Shown here one piece after another: positions 63,941 to 64,000 of a stretch of 64,000 nucleotides of DNA (position 1 is its first letter; each line of letters opens with the position of its first letter). A model generated the notes under the pieces. The model did no database searches and was not told the DNA's origin. It worked only from the letters and a program-made list of their open reading frames with translations. The position numbers and the translations under genes are program-made. This DNA is from Porphyromonadaceae bacterium FC4 (lineage in GTDB: Bacteria; Bacteroidota; Bacteroidia; Bacteroidales; Porphyromonadaceae): positions 362,186 to 426,185 of the forward strand of contig LT635553.1 of NCBI GenBank assembly GCA_900120395.1, read 5' to 3'.

Positions 63941-64000
63941 GGTCTGGTAGTTCAGTTGGTTAGAATGCCTGCCTGTCACGCAGGAGGTCACGGGTTCGAG
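63941..64000 (+). tRNA. tRNA-Asp (GUC), truncated by the window end
   Basis: GGTCTGG acceptor strand, D-arm AGTTCAGTTGGTTAGAAT, anticodon arm GCCTGTCACGC (GTC) and the start of the T-arm GGGTTCGAG. About 17 nt are missing at the 3' end. Confidence 0.95.

Overview
The window looks like a chromosomal segment of a Bacteroidales bacterium, most likely from the Porphyromonas group. It has five SusC-type TonB receptors, four of them full-length with SusD lipoprotein partners and one with a broken start. Promoters are of the Bacteroidetes type (TTTG-N18 to 20-TAnnTTTG), there is an ECF sigma/FecR pair, an EF-G2-type elongation factor paralogue and a two-domain Rel enzyme, and base composition is moderate in GC. 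The species assignment is inference from gene content only.

Layout. 1-160: 5S rRNA end of an rRNA operon with its terminator. 540-8550: ECF sigma factor, FecR anti-sigma, STN-domain SusC, SusD and a secreted metallophosphoesterase, a trans-envelope-signalling nutrient locus closed by a 52-bp perfect palindrome. 9-20 kb: GH20 beta-hexosaminidase, a SusC gene with a broken signal peptide plus SusD, a DUF4091 glycosidase-like protein and a patatin lipase. 20-28 kb: a third SusCD pair on the minus strand, then a TonB receptor controlled by a TPP riboswitch (outer-membrane thiamine uptake). 28-34 kb: a tripartite RND efflux operon. 34-43 kb: housekeeping block (rel, rpe, comEC, trmN6-like, a two-domain glycosyltransferase, typA). 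43.6-49.3 kb: two divergent outer-membrane barrels. 49.8-60.9 kb: a FISUMP-like surface lipoprotein divergent from a five-gene unit SusC-SusD-lipoprotein-M16 metalloprotease-ChaN. 61.2-64 kb: tRNA-Gly, tRNA-Leu, EF-G2 and the start of tRNA-Asp.

Two things stand out. First, a roughly 90-nt two-unit repeat with short GTTTCC-N4-GGAAAC hairpins sits in nine separate intergenic gaps, about one per 7 kb, in both orientations, with the four-base loop of one hairpin found in either orientation; five copies carry a further shared flank. Second, the SusC-SusD-lipoprotein-M16-ChaN unit combines an outer-membrane importer, a periplasmic zinc protease of the PqqL/FusC type and a haem-binding-family protein. 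By analogy with the ferredoxin-uptake (Fus) systems it may import and dismantle an iron- or haem-bearing peptide or protein, which is inference.

Nutrient capture dominates the window: glycan or peptide import (SusCD pairs, GH20, DUF4091), thiamine import and a possible iron/haem route, interspersed with core translation and stringent-response genes.
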